Source: an uncultured Muribaculaceae bacterium (GTDB lineage: Bacteria; Bacteroidota; Bacteroidia; Bacteroidales; Muribaculaceae). Taken from it: a stretch of DNA of 64,000 bases. The notes under the pieces were generated by a model that saw nothing but the letters and a program-made list of their open reading frames with translations, was not told where the DNA came from and searched no databases. The stretch spans positions 1-64,000 of the forward strand of contig CANQZG010000001.1 in the NCBI GenBank assembly GCA_947628305.1. The letters run 5' to 3'. The position numbers and the translations under genes are program-made. Within the stretch, counting starts at the first letter, position 1, and each line of letters starts with the position of its first letter. Below are positions 15,308 to 23,824 of this stretch, one piece after another.

Positions 15308-16659
15308 CTCGTCGCAGAATCAATCAAGGCATCGATGGCCCGGTGGTATGCATCAAAATCAAAGTCGGACAATGTTTTGTCATATAGGGCACGTATCTTG
15401 TCGTTACACAGATTCCCGATAGAGCCTTCATGGGTGTGCTCCACCTTCTTGTCGGGAACGAACTCCCCCCGCTCGATTTCAAGCCCCACTTGACGATAGG
15501 CGTCACGGAACGGAACGCCGGAAAGCACCCGACGATTCACTTCCTCGACCGAATACATCATGTCGTAACGGCCATCATCACCGAGTCGGTCATTAACCTG
15601 TATACCCTCAAGCATATCGGCGGTCATCTCAAGCACCGATATGATTTCATCAAACGCCGGGAGAAACCCCTCCTTTATCAACTGCAAGTCGCGGGAATAC
15701 CCCAAGGGGAGATTACCCGTCACCATAGCGATTTCAACAGGCAACGCCTGCAGGCGGTTGCACTTGGCACGCGTCAGTTCAAACACATCAGGATTCTTCT
15801 TATGCGGCATAATCGATGAGCCGGTCGTATATTCAGGCGGCAGCGTGACAAACCCGAAATTCTGGGAATTGAACAGGCACACGTCCATGGCGAGCCGTCC
15901 CACCGTGGATGCCACCGAAGCAATCGCCGAGGCCACGACACGTTCAGTCTTGCCACGCCCCATCTGGGCATACACCACGTTATAATCCATCGAGTCAAAA
16001 CCGAGCAGAGTAGTGGTCATCTGCCGGTTCAACGGGAAACTCGACCCATAGCCCGCCGCACTGCCGAGGGGGTTACGGTTGGCGACCTTATATGCCGCAG
16101 ACAAGACTGTCAAATCATCGACAAGAGACTCGGCATAGGCCCCGAACCACAGGCCGAACGACGATGGCATCGCGACCTGGGTATGGGTATACCCCGGCAT
16201 CATTACGTCACGGTAACGCTCACTGCAATCGATAAGGACATTGAAAAGCCTTGTCATCGACTTTGTCAAATCCTCGATACGGCTACGTATAAAAAGTTTA
16301 AGGTCAACGAGCACCTGGTCGTTACGCGAACGCCCCGAATGGATTTTCTTGCCGACATCGCCAAGCGAGCGGGTAAGCATCAACTCAACCTGGGAATGCA
16401 CATCCTCGATGTCATCCTCGATTGTGAAACCGCCACCGGCAATCGTGTCATATATCGACCTTAGACCCGAAAGCAGAACCGGCAGTTCATCATGTCCAAT
16501 CAGTCCGACCGACTCCAGCATTGTCACATGAGCCATCGAGCCAAGCACATCAAACGGCGCGAGATACATGTCCATCTCGCGGTCACGCCCTACGGTATAA
16601 GCCTCGACACGCCGGTCAACCTGCGTCGACTTTTCCCAGAGTTTAGATGCCATAGGCAA
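15304..16659 (-). CDS. argH: Argininosuccinate lyase
   Basis: ArgH splits argininosuccinate into arginine and fumarate, the last step of arginine synthesis, in the cytosol. The 451-residue protein matches the family length and carries the fumarase/lyase signature GSSIMPHKKNPD, with SGRSRNDQVLVDL and PGYTHTQVAMPSSFG as other conserved blocks. It lies between the SRPBCC gene (4 bp upstream) and the Rieske-like lipoprotein (4-base overlap downstream). The other arginine genes are not in the window. Confidence 0.96.
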   Translation of the reverse strand: MPMASKLWEKSTQVDRRVEAYTVGRDREMDMYLAPFDVLGSMAHVTMLESVGLIGHDELPVLLSGLRSIYDTIAGGGFTIEDDIEDVHSQVELMLTRSLGDVGKKIHSGRSRNDQVLVDLKLFIRSRIEDLTKSMTRLFNVLIDCSERYRDVMMPGYTHTQVAMPSSFGLWFGAYAESLVDDLTVLSAAYKVANRNPLGSAAGYGSSFPLNRQMTTTLLGFDSMDYNVVYAQMGRGKTERVVASAIASVASTVGRLAMDVCLFNSQNFGFVTLPPEYTTGSSIMPHKKNPDVFELTRAKCNRLQALPVEIAMVTGNLPLGYSRDLQLIKEGFLPAFDEIISVLEMTADMLEGIQVNDRLGDDGRYDMMYSVEEVNRRVLSGVPFRDAYRQVGLEIERGEFVPDKKVEHTHEGSIGNLCNDKIRALYDKTLSDFDFDAYHRAIDALIDSATR

Positions 16660-16663
16660 CAGG

Positions 16664-17083
16664 TTATCGGTTCAGCAACATGCCAAGGATTTCACTCATC
16701 TTGTCAGCCGCCTCCTGCAATTTTCCCCCTACAAGAGGACGCAACATCGCAGGGATTTCCACATCAATCGACGGGACAACCTCGGTCGAGTCACCTACGG
16801 GGGAAGTAACGATGGACAACGCCATGGGCACAGGTGAATTCTGCGCCTGCATCTCAATCAGGGACGGAGATTCAAGACGGGTCTGTTTCAACACTATTTC
16901 ACCCACCGGGTTGGCGTTCAGGACAATCGAGTCATCGGTAAAACGCACGTCACCAAGTTTAGCCTTAATATCGGCGGGCATGCTATCGACATATTGCTGG
17001 TATGCCCCGAGATTGGCGATTTTGGAGAAAACATCCTCCACATTGCCATTCACAACAACAGCCTTTCCTCTATATTTTGACAT
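16664..17083 (-). CDS. SRPBCC (START-like) family protein
   Basis: This 139-residue protein reads MSKYRGKAVVVNGNVEDVFSKIANLGAYQQY at the N-terminus, the usual entry of SRPBCC ligand-binding domains, with conserved strands through LKQTRLESPSLIEM. It has no signal peptide. The ligand is unknown. It sits between pyrE (12 bp upstream) and argH (4 bp downstream), an arrangement consistent with a housekeeping operon. Confidence 0.75.
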   Translation of the reverse strand: MSKYRGKAVVVNGNVEDVFSKIANLGAYQQYVDSMPADIKAKLGDVRFTDDSIVLNANPVGEIVLKQTRLESPSLIEMQAQNSPVPMALSIVTSPVGDSTEVVPSIDVEIPAMLRPLVGGKLQEAADKMSEILGMLLNR

Positions 17084-17095
17084 ATCGACAATGTA

Positions 17096-17734
17096 TCAAT
17101 TAGACGGTGTCCAGTTGGCAGGGTCGCGACGCCACTCCTTCAATGTCTCGATATCCTCCTGTCTTATATATTTTGCCTCAAGCGCGGCATCAAGCATAGC
17201 GTTGTAATTACTCAAGGTCAGCAATTTGACCCCTGCCTCCTTGAAACGTTCTATGGCGATAGGGAACTCGTAACTGAACATCGCGGCCATACCCACGACC
17301 TCACATCCGGCGTTACGAATCGCCTCAACGGCCTTCAACGAACTTCCGCCTGTAGAAATCAAATCCTCTATTACAATCACACGCTGACCCGGCTTAAGGT
17401 TTCCTTCGATAAGATTCTCAAGACCATGGTCCTTAGGGGTCGAACGCACGTAAACGTATGGCAACCCCAATGTGTCAGCGACAAGCGCACCCTGCGCAAT
17501 GGCACCGGTAGCCACACCTGCGATAGCCTCCACGTCCTTGAAGTTCTCAAGAATCAACCGACACAGTTCCACCTTTATGAAATTACGCACATCAGGATAG
17601 GACAACGTTATACGGTTATCGGTGTATATCGGGGAACGCCATCCTGACGCCCAAGTGAAAGGCAATGTAGGTTGTAACTTGATTGCACTGATTTTCAATA
17701 GCTTTTCAGCCAACAGGCGGTTTAGATGTTTCAT
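17096..17734 (-). CDS. pyrE: Orotate phosphoribosyltransferase
   Basis: PyrE joins orotate to PRPP to give OMP in pyrimidine synthesis. The 212-residue protein has the PRPP loop VIVIEDLISTGGSSL at about 123-137, and ASGWRSPIYTDNR and VAGVATGAIAQGALVA as other conserved parts. It is the first gene of the pyrE-SRPBCC-argH-lipoprotein unit and has a -7 box about 50 bp upstream. Confidence 0.95.
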   Translation of the reverse strand: MKHLNRLLAEKLLKISAIKLQPTLPFTWASGWRSPIYTDNRITLSYPDVRNFIKVELCRLILENFKDVEAIAGVATGAIAQGALVADTLGLPYVYVRSTPKDHGLENLIEGNLKPGQRVIVIEDLISTGGSSLKAVEAIRNAGCEVVGMAAMFSYEFPIAIERFKEAGVKLLTLSNYNAMLDAALEAKYIRQEDIETLKEWRRDPANWTPSN

Positions 17735-17782
17735 TTTTAATAATTTTTAGCGATAAGGACTCCTTGAGTTTGTTTGATTTCG

Positions 17783-17814
17783 CAAAATTAGTCATTTACC
17801 CCCGCTTATGCAAC
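17783..17814 (-). promoter_or_regulatory. Promoter of the pyrE operon
   Basis: On the minus strand TAATTTTG (17790-17783) is an exact -7 box, and GTTG (17814-17811) lies 20 bp upstream as a one-mismatch -33 box. Confidence 0.6.
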
Positions 17815-17852
17815 AACTGAATCATCATTGAAACACAAAAAAACTTAATGAT

Positions 17853-17884
17853 ATTGCCAACCCCCGAAATTTGTCATATATTTG
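17853..17884 (+). promoter_or_regulatory. Promoter for the 18029 gene
   Basis: ATTG (17853-17856), a 20-bp spacer and TATATTTG (17877-17884) match the consensus with one mismatch. The leader would be about 135 nt, longer than for most genes here. Confidence 0.55.
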
Positions 17885-18028
17885 TAATGAGAGTGATTAT
17901 TTTCATTGTCCGTTTACTCCACAAATACGCCTAAACATCCATTTTATTGTCCTAAAGGTACAAAAATGACGTTTTGGTGTTAAACCATCCGACGTTTCTA
18001 CGTCTTATTGGAAAAACATAAAAATACA

Positions 18029-19036
18029 ATGACCATGCGACGATTTTTAAATTCTATGCTTATAGCATTTATGTGCGGGATACTCGTTGTCCCCGCAATT
18101 GATGCACAATCTCGTCATAACGGTGCAAGCCGTCCGTCGACAACCAACAGCCGTCCCGGCCGGGGCGGAAGTTTCGGCAGTCGCCCGTCCCAAGGACGAC
18201 CCGGCAACAACGGTGCGTCACCTAACCGTCCGTCTCGTCCAAGCGACAATGGCAACCGCCCCGGCACAGGCAACAACCGTCCGGGCACCGGGAACAATCG
18301 TCCCAACCATGGATGGCCCGGAGGCAATGGCAGTCACAACCGCCCCGGAAACCAAGGCGGCAACCATCAATTCCGCCCGGGGCGTCCCGGCGGGAACGGA
18401 CGTCCCGACCAAGGGCGGCCGCCAGTAGGCAACCATCGTCCGGGCGAAAACCCGTCATCACCGGGCCGCCCCCATACAAGACCCGGATTCGGCGCAAACC
18501 GCCCTATGCCATCACGTCCACCACATCTGACACCGCCGCCACGACCCCATCGGCCCTACATGCCCCAATACCATCGCCCCATGCCACCAAGGGCATGGCG
18601 TCCATACGCCGGATGCCCCGTTGTCCGCGGCATACTCGGACTGTCATTCGGAACGGCATTGAATGTTTCGCTGAACTATTTGTACAGTAGCGGATACAAC
18701 GTCATCGGCTACGGCAACGGCAATGTGTTCCTCACTGATGTATCGGCCCTGAACTACATCTGGCCTGACGCGACGCTGTACTACGGACCTAACGGCGGCC
18801 TGGACTATTCCCAGTTCTATTACTCCACTCCATATTATGACATGGCCCGCTACAACTCATTATACGGTAATTTTGTAGCAAACTACGGGACACCCGTCAA
18901 CCTCGTCAATTCAGGAGGACGCATAACAGCCACGTGGTTCGGCGCGGGGAACGGCTACATCACCCTTGAATTCGGTCCGCGTGTGATTGCCGGCGGCGGT
19001 TCGCGCTTCTTCACCACGCTCACATTTGGCAATTGA
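18029..19036 (+). CDS. Secreted Pro/Gly/Arg/Asn-rich low-complexity protein
   Basis: The product is about 335 residues. The ATG at 18029 (or 18035) is preferred over an upstream TTG because it begins a clear signal peptide (FLNSMLIAFMCGILVVPAIDA). About 150 residues of low-complexity sequence follow, built from short units such as RPGTGNN and RPSRPSDNGN. A Pro/His/Arg segment (PPRPHRPYMPQYHRP) then leads into an ordered C-terminal domain of about 135 residues rich in Tyr, Gly and Asn. I do not recognise the domain. The layout suggests an extracellular or envelope protein. The GNAT gene follows after 3 bp. Confidence 0.75.
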   Translation: MTMRRFLNSMLIAFMCGILVVPAIDAQSRHNGASRPSTTNSRPGRGGSFGSRPSQGRPGNNGASPNRPSRPSDNGNRPGTGNNRPGTGNNRPNHGWPGGNGSHNRPGNQGGNHQFRPGRPGGNGRPDQGRPPVGNHRPGENPSSPGRPHTRPGFGANRPMPSRPPHLTPPPRPHRPYMPQYHRPMPPRAWRPYAGCPVVRGILGLSFGTALNVSLNYLYSSGYNVIGYGNGNVFLTDVSALNYIWPDATLYYGPNGGLDYSQFYYSTPYYDMARYNSLYGNFVANYGTPVNLVNSGGRITATWFGAGNGYITLEFGPRVIAGGGSRFFTTLTFGN

Positions 19037-19039
19037 CCT

Positions 19040-19537
19040 ATGACAGTATTTCGTAACGGAAAAGTTGAAGATGCGGCCGAAATGGCCGACATCTTCAACT
19101 TTTATGTAAGGACAAGTCCTGTTATATTCTCCGACACAGTCCTGTCGGCAGATGACATGCGGACAAAAATCAAGCGACTGGGAATCGGCGACCGATTCCC
19201 GTTCATTATCGCTGAAGACAACAGCAAAATGCTTGGCTATGCCTACACCCACTTGTGGCAATCCGACCCGGTATATGACCACACATGGGAACTGACGATG
19301 TATCTGTCACACGACGCGACTGGCAAAGGACTCGGAAGCATGATGCTACCCCGACTGGTGGCGGAATGCCAAGAGCTCGGCGCACACGCACTAATCGCCT
19401 GCATCACCGAAGGGAACGCGCCAAGCGAGAGAATGGTGACGAAAGCCGGGTTCACCCTTGCAGGTGTGTGCCGTGAGGTCGGATATAAGTTTGGCAAGTA
19501 CTACTCGGACGCGATATACCAACTACTTCTTAGATAA
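19040..19537 (+). CDS. GNAT N-acetyltransferase (phosphinothricin/methionine-sulfoximine type)
   Basis: This 165-residue cytoplasmic enzyme transfers acetyl from acetyl-CoA. It has the order typical of the Pat/MddA group: IFNFYVRTSPVIF near the start, ELTMYLSHDATGKGLGSMML (acetyl-CoA loop) in the middle, and GNAPSERMVTKAGFTLAGVCREVGYK split by NAPSERM near the end. The natural substrate is not known. It follows the low-complexity protein by 3 bp, and its end overlaps the convergent C1 peptidase gene by 15 bp. Confidence 0.87.
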   Translation: MTVFRNGKVEDAAEMADIFNFYVRTSPVIFSDTVLSADDMRTKIKRLGIGDRFPFIIAEDNSKMLGYAYTHLWQSDPVYDHTWELTMYLSHDATGKGLGSMMLPRLVAECQELGAHALIACITEGNAPSERMVTKAGFTLAGVCREVGYKFGKYYSDAIYQLLLR

Positions 19538-20731
19538 TTTCTTGGCGATATCACCGGGGATGGCGTTGCGGTTGACAAGGATGCTAAGTGTCTTAGCAAG
19601 AAAATAAGGCTCGGAGACATAAAAGAAACCGTCATAAAGCTGATTGGTGTCCCACGAGTTCTTTACCTTGTAATATCTGTTCCCCTCCTGGTCAACGGCC
19701 TTGCCGACAATCACCATGCCGTGGTCGTCGGTAGTTTCCTGACGGTCAAACATTTCCTGACGCAGTTCCGGGGTCACCTCTATTTCCTCAACCGGACCCT
19801 TGAGGTCATACTGCTCGGCCTCACGGTCCTTGTCTGACAGCTTGACCCAACGCGAAAGTTCAGTGCCCTCCATGTCCTGCGAGTCCTTTTTCTTAGGCAT
19901 CACGGCATAACCTTTGTTCCATTTGAAACCGCCCTCGCTGACATCGGCGGCCCATTCGACCGAATATCCATTGTCTATCGCGTTATCGACAATAGCCTTC
20001 AGTTCATCAAGTTTCACATTCTGATAAGGTGCCCAAAGCCAGTTATCGGCGACCTCAAGGACAAAAGGTTCATAGTAGGGATGGTGGGTGAACGATGTGA
20101 CTGCCACATAATCGTCCATGTCAAGTCCGAGTGACTTGGCGAACGACTGTGGCGTATAGGTCTTCCCCTCATACACAAACGTCCGGGGCAATTCGCCGAG
20201 ATATGCGTCAAGAACCCCATCAAAGCCTTTTTTCCACGCGGTCGATATGCGTTTGTTTGGCTTATTCTTCACCGCGTCGACATACCCTTTCAAGACTCGG
20301 TCAAGTTCACCGTGGACATGCTTGTCCTCGCCATACTGCAAGCCGGTGTATGCCTCCTCGGGGACAACACCATATTTTTTCCACACGTATGGCACATCGA
20401 TGATACTGCCACCGGCGGCGAAATTGGTCTCGCCGCCCATCCTGACATAACGGTCGGCCTTGTCACTGTAACAATGGCGAACGGTAAACATCTCCGACAG
20501 GTCAATCTCCTTGCCTGTGTTGCGCAGGATTTCATCTTCCATGAGCGATGTCCCGGCGAAACACCAGCATGTGCCCGACTTGTTCTGGTCTTTGACAGGC
20601 GTTGTCTTCACGACCTTGACATCAGTGAACTTGAACCCTGTGGAATCGGGGTTGACCGGCTCGGCCGCATTCAACGAAAAAAACGATGTGGCAGCCATCA
20701 TGACAGCACATCCTGACAATATCTTTTTCAT
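19523..20731 (-). CDS. Exported C1-family peptidase (bleomycin hydrolase/aminopeptidase C type)
   Basis: The 402-residue protein starts with a signal peptide (about 1-22, ending FFSLNAAEP). The papain-fold triad is visible: GTCWCFAG (Cys), TDDHGMVIVG (His) and YYKVKNSWD (Asn). The spacing and the VTSFTHHPYYEPF segment are those of peptidase C1B. Most family members are cytosolic, whereas this one is predicted to be periplasmic. Its 3' end overlaps the GNAT gene by 15 bp. A TACTTTTG box lies 36 bp upstream. Confidence 0.9.
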   Translation of the reverse strand: MKKILSGCAVMMAATSFFSLNAAEPVNPDSTGFKFTDVKVVKTTPVKDQNKSGTCWCFAGTSLMEDEILRNTGKEIDLSEMFTVRHCYSDKADRYVRMGGETNFAAGGSIIDVPYVWKKYGVVPEEAYTGLQYGEDKHVHGELDRVLKGYVDAVKNKPNKRISTAWKKGFDGVLDAYLGELPRTFVYEGKTYTPQSFAKSLGLDMDDYVAVTSFTHHPYYEPFVLEVADNWLWAPYQNVKLDELKAIVDNAIDNGYSVEWAADVSEGGFKWNKGYAVMPKKKDSQDMEGTELSRWVKLSDKDREAEQYDLKGPVEEIEVTPELRQEMFDRQETTDDHGMVIVGKAVDQEGNRYYKVKNSWDTNQLYDGFFYVSEPYFLAKTLSILVNRNAIPGDIAKKLSKK

Positions 20732-20766
20732 ACTACAATGTGATTATAATTAGCTTATTATTCATG

Positions 20767-20774
20767 CAAAAGTA
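20767..20774 (-). promoter_or_regulatory. -7 box for the C1 peptidase gene
   Basis: TACTTTTG on the minus strand matches TAnnTTTG. A clear -33 box at normal spacing was not found. Confidence 0.45.
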
Positions 20775-20845
20775 CAATTTTTTGTTTTAATAATGCCTTG
20801 TTTCATGTATATTTCGTAAGTTTGCATATCAAAGTCTTTGAAACC

Positions 20846-21637
20846 ATGAATAAAATCATAGAAAAAGAACATTTCTCGGAACATGTGGTAAAGCTCGTTG
20901 TCGATGCCCCGATGATTGCACGCTCCCGTCGCGCGGGACACTTTGTAATCGTCCGTGCCGGCGAGGGTGGAGAGCGCATCCCGCTCACAATCGCCGACGC
21001 CGACCCGTCCAAAGGCACAATCACGTTGATTGTACAGGAAGTGGGTGTATCCACGCGCAAGATATGCGCCCTTGAGCCGGGCGAAAGCCTGACCGACGTT
21101 GTAGGCCCGCTCGGACAGGCGACTGAAATCAGAAATTTCGGGACTGTCGTATGTTGTGGCGGCGGTGTCGGAGTCGCTCCCCTCCTGCCAATCATCAAGG
21201 CTCTCAAACAAGCCGGAAACCGTGTCGTATCGGTGCTCGCGGCCCGCAACCGCGACCTCATCATCCTCGAAGAACAGGTGAGGGAACACAGCGACGAGGT
21301 GATTATAATGACCGATGACGGAAGCCAAGGGCGCAAAGGCCTTGTCACCGACGGGGTCGAGAGCGTTATCAACCGTGAAAATGTAGACCTGGTCGTGACA
21401 ATAGGGCCTGCGGTAATGATGAAATTCGTCGCATTGCTCACCAAAAAATATAACGTCCCGACAATGTGCTCGCTCAACACAATAATGGTTGACGGCACGG
21501 GAATGTGTGGCGCATGCCGTGTGACAGTCGACGGCAAAACAAGGTTTGTGTGTATCGACGGGCCTGAATTTGACGCCCACAAGGTAGACTTTGATGAAAT
21601 GATGACGCGTCTGCGTTCTTATAATCTAACAAAATGA
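20846..21637 (+). CDS. nfnA: NfnA-like FAD/NAD subunit of NADH-dependent ferredoxin:NADP oxidoreductase
   Basis: NfnAB couples NADH and reduced ferredoxin to NADPH formation in anaerobes. The ATG at 20846 (MNKIIEKEHFSEHVV) fits the family start; the frame extends upstream without coding support. The 263-residue subunit has the FAD-binding barrel (RAGHFVIVRAGE, ERIPLTIAD), a nucleotide-binding fold (CCGGGVGVAPLLPI) and a C-terminal [2Fe-2S] site (MCSLNTIMVDGTGMCGACR). It overlaps the next gene by 4 bases. PyrK or sulfide dehydrogenase are alternatives, but the partner decides for Nfn. Confidence 0.87.
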   Translation: MNKIIEKEHFSEHVVKLVVDAPMIARSRRAGHFVIVRAGEGGERIPLTIADADPSKGTITLIVQEVGVSTRKICALEPGESLTDVVGPLGQATEIRNFGTVVCCGGGVGVAPLLPIIKALKQAGNRVVSVLAARNRDLIILEEQVREHSDEVIIMTDDGSQGRKGLVTDGVESVINRENVDLVVTIGPAVMMKFVALLTKKYNVPTMCSLNTIMVDGTGMCGACRVTVDGKTRFVCIDGPEFDAHKVDFDEMMTRLRSYNLTK

Positions 21638-23106
21638 CACAGGAAAACATATCGACTTCGTCACCCCGCGACACCAAATGGCGCGAGGAACTCCGAAACA
21701 AGAAAACAGCCCGTGAACGCACATCCATCCCGCGTGTAAAGATGCCCGAACTCGACCCGTCCTACCGCATCACCTGCAACGAGGAGGTCAACCAAGGCAT
21801 CTCGGAGGTACAGGCCCTGACGGAATCATCAAGATGCCTTGACTGCCCCGACCCTCAATGTGTCACAGGATGCCCCGTCTCAATCAACATCCCGGGATTT
21901 ATCAAGAACATCGAGCGCGGCGAGTTCATGAAAGCGGCCGCCGTGCTGAAAGAGACAAGTGCGTTACCGGGTGTCTGTGGCCGTGTATGCCCCCAGGAAC
22001 GGCAATGCGAATCACGGTGCATCTATAACAAGATGAAGAAAGAGCCTGTCGCAATAGGTTACCTCGAACGTTTCGCCGCCGACCACGAACGTCTGTCACC
22101 CTCTAAACCCGCCCTGACAAAGCCGACCCCGAACGGAATCAAGGTCGCGGTCGCGGGTTCAGGCCCGGCAGGGCTATCATTCGCCGGAGACATGATTAAG
22201 CGCGGGTATGACGTTACCGTTTTCGAGGCTTTGCACGAGATTGGGGGAGTGCTGAAATATGGAATCCCTGAATTCCGCCTACCCAATTCAATCGTTGACA
22301 CCGAAATAGATTCTCTCGCCTCTCAGGGTGTGAAATTTGTAAAAGACTGTATCATCGGTAAGACATTGAGTTATGACGGACTGAAAGAATCAGGGTTTGC
22401 TGCGATATTTGTCGCATCGGGCGCGGGTCTACCTCGGTTCATGGGTATCCCTGGCGAAAACCTGATAGGCGTGATGTCGAGCAACGAGTATCTGACACGA
22501 ATCAACCTGATGGGAGCGGGGCATGCAGGCCATGACACCCCTGTGCTGAAAGGACGCTCGGTGGCTGTCATCGGCGGTGGCAATACCGCCATGGACTCGG
22601 TGCGCACCGCATTGCGCATGGGGGCGGAAAAAGCGTTCATCGTGTACCGTCGAGGCGAGGAGGAAATGCCCGCCCGTGCCGAGGAAGTTCACCATGCCCG
22701 GCAGGAAGGTGTCCAGTCCATGACATTGTCAAACCCGGTGGAATATCTCGCTGATGAGAACGGCCGTGTAAGAGCTATGAGGGTACAGCGCATGCGCCTT
22801 GGCGAGCCTGATGCTTCGGGACGCCGTTCCCCTGTACCCATCGAGGGTGCAATCGATGAAATCGAGACCGACCTCGTAATTGTCAGCGTAGGCGTATCGC
22901 CCAACCCGTTAATACCCAACGCTATCAGCGACCTCGAGATTTCCCGGCGAGGGACTATCGTGGTCAACGATGACACTATGAAGTCTTCATTGGACGACCT
23001 CTATGCCGGAGGGGACATTGTCAGGGGCGGAGCGACAGTCATCCTCGCCATGGGAGACGGGCGACGCGCGGCCAAGGCCATGCACGAGGCTTTGAAGTCA
23101 TCCTGA
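21634..23106 (+). CDS. nfnB: NfnB-like NADPH/Fe-S/FAD subunit (glutamate synthase small-subunit-like)
   Basis: This 490-residue protein has N-terminal cysteine clusters for two [4Fe-4S] centres (SSRCLDCPDPQCVTGCP and GVCGRVCPQERQCESRC). An FAD-binding motif (VAVAGSGPAGLSFAGD) and an NADP-binding motif (VAVIGGGNTAMDSVRT) follow. This is the GltD-like layout of NfnB. The ATGA overlap with the FAD/NAD subunit gene shows co-expression. No large glutamate synthase subunit is nearby, which argues against a GltBD role. Confidence 0.9.
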   Translation: MTQENISTSSPRDTKWREELRNKKTARERTSIPRVKMPELDPSYRITCNEEVNQGISEVQALTESSRCLDCPDPQCVTGCPVSINIPGFIKNIERGEFMKAAAVLKETSALPGVCGRVCPQERQCESRCIYNKMKKEPVAIGYLERFAADHERLSPSKPALTKPTPNGIKVAVAGSGPAGLSFAGDMIKRGYDVTVFEALHEIGGVLKYGIPEFRLPNSIVDTEIDSLASQGVKFVKDCIIGKTLSYDGLKESGFAAIFVASGAGLPRFMGIPGENLIGVMSSNEYLTRINLMGAGHAGHDTPVLKGRSVAVIGGGNTAMDSVRTALRMGAEKAFIVYRRGEEEMPARAEEVHHARQEGVQSMTLSNPVEYLADENGRVRAMRVQRMRLGEPDASGRRSPVPIEGAIDEIETDLVIVSVGVSPNPLIPNAISDLEISRRGTIVVNDDTMKSSLDDLYAGGDIVRGGATVILAMGDGRRAAKAMHEALKSS

Positions 23107-23116
23107 CCTCACCGTC

Positions 23117-23824
23117 TCAACAATTATTATCACAGTCGTAATGCACGCTGTGATGATGTGACGAACATTCGGTGAGACAACGGTCTATTATCAGGTGGCG
23201 GTTGGCCATACCTGAAATAACCGACATTTCATGAGATACGATTATTATTGTGGTCGACTTTGACAGTTCGGCCACAATTTCGTATATACGCCCCACAAAC
23301 TCCCTGTCAAGATAACTCAACGGCTCGTCAAGGACAAGGACCTCGGGCCGTGATATAATCGCCCGGGCGAACAACGCTCTCTGTAACTGGCCGCCCGAAA
23401 GAACCCCGATAGGGGCGTTGACATGGGGTTCCAAGCCGACCGATGAGACGGCATCCCGCACCATCCCGGCACGTTCTACCGATGATAGTCCTTTTTCAGA
23501 CAACAACCCTGACTCGACAACTTCCTTTACAGTTATTGGGAAACGCGAATCAATGGTGTTTTTCTGCGGGAGATAGCCTATTGAAAGACGGTCAACAGGA
23601 CTCCCGTCATCATTAAAATATCTCACCGTCCCGCAATCGGGGGTCAACAATTTCAGCAATATGCGCAGGAACGTTGTCTTACCCCCTCCGTTAGGACCCG
23701 TTATCGCCATAAAATCACCACGGCGTACACTCAATGTTATATCATCAAGGACATCGCGCCCATTCCATGACTTGCCGACATCACACAACTCAATCAGCCG
23801 ACCTCCTGTTTCAGACACTTTCAT
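23117..23824 (-). CDS. znuC: Zinc/manganese ABC transporter ATPase (ZnuC-like)
   Basis: This 235-residue ABC ATPase has Walker A GPNGGGKTT, signature LSGGQLQRALFARA and Walker B VLVLDEPLSYLD. Its C-terminus is His/Cys-rich (ECSSHHHSVHYDCDNNC), suiting a metal transporter. It overlaps the binding-protein gene by 4 bases. The expected permease gene does not follow: the neighbouring gene is nfnB, convergent after 10 bp. Manganese rather than zinc remains possible. Confidence 0.85.
   Translation of the reverse strand: MKVSETGGRLIELCDVGKSWNGRDVLDDITLSVRRGDFMAITGPNGGGKTTFLRILLKLLTPDCGTVRYFNDDGSPVDRLSIGYLPQKNTIDSRFPITVKEVVESGLLSEKGLSSVERAGMVRDAVSSVGLEPHVNAPIGVLSGGQLQRALFARAIISRPEVLVLDEPLSYLDREFVGRIYEIVAELSKSTTIIIVSHEMSVISGMANRHLIIDRCLTECSSHHHSVHYDCDNNC

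Noticed and set aside
20762-21580. 272- and 259-codon open frames opposite nfnA
   Set aside because: They are antisense to a gene with FAD, NAD and Fe-S motifs; GC-rich third positions create long mirror frames.
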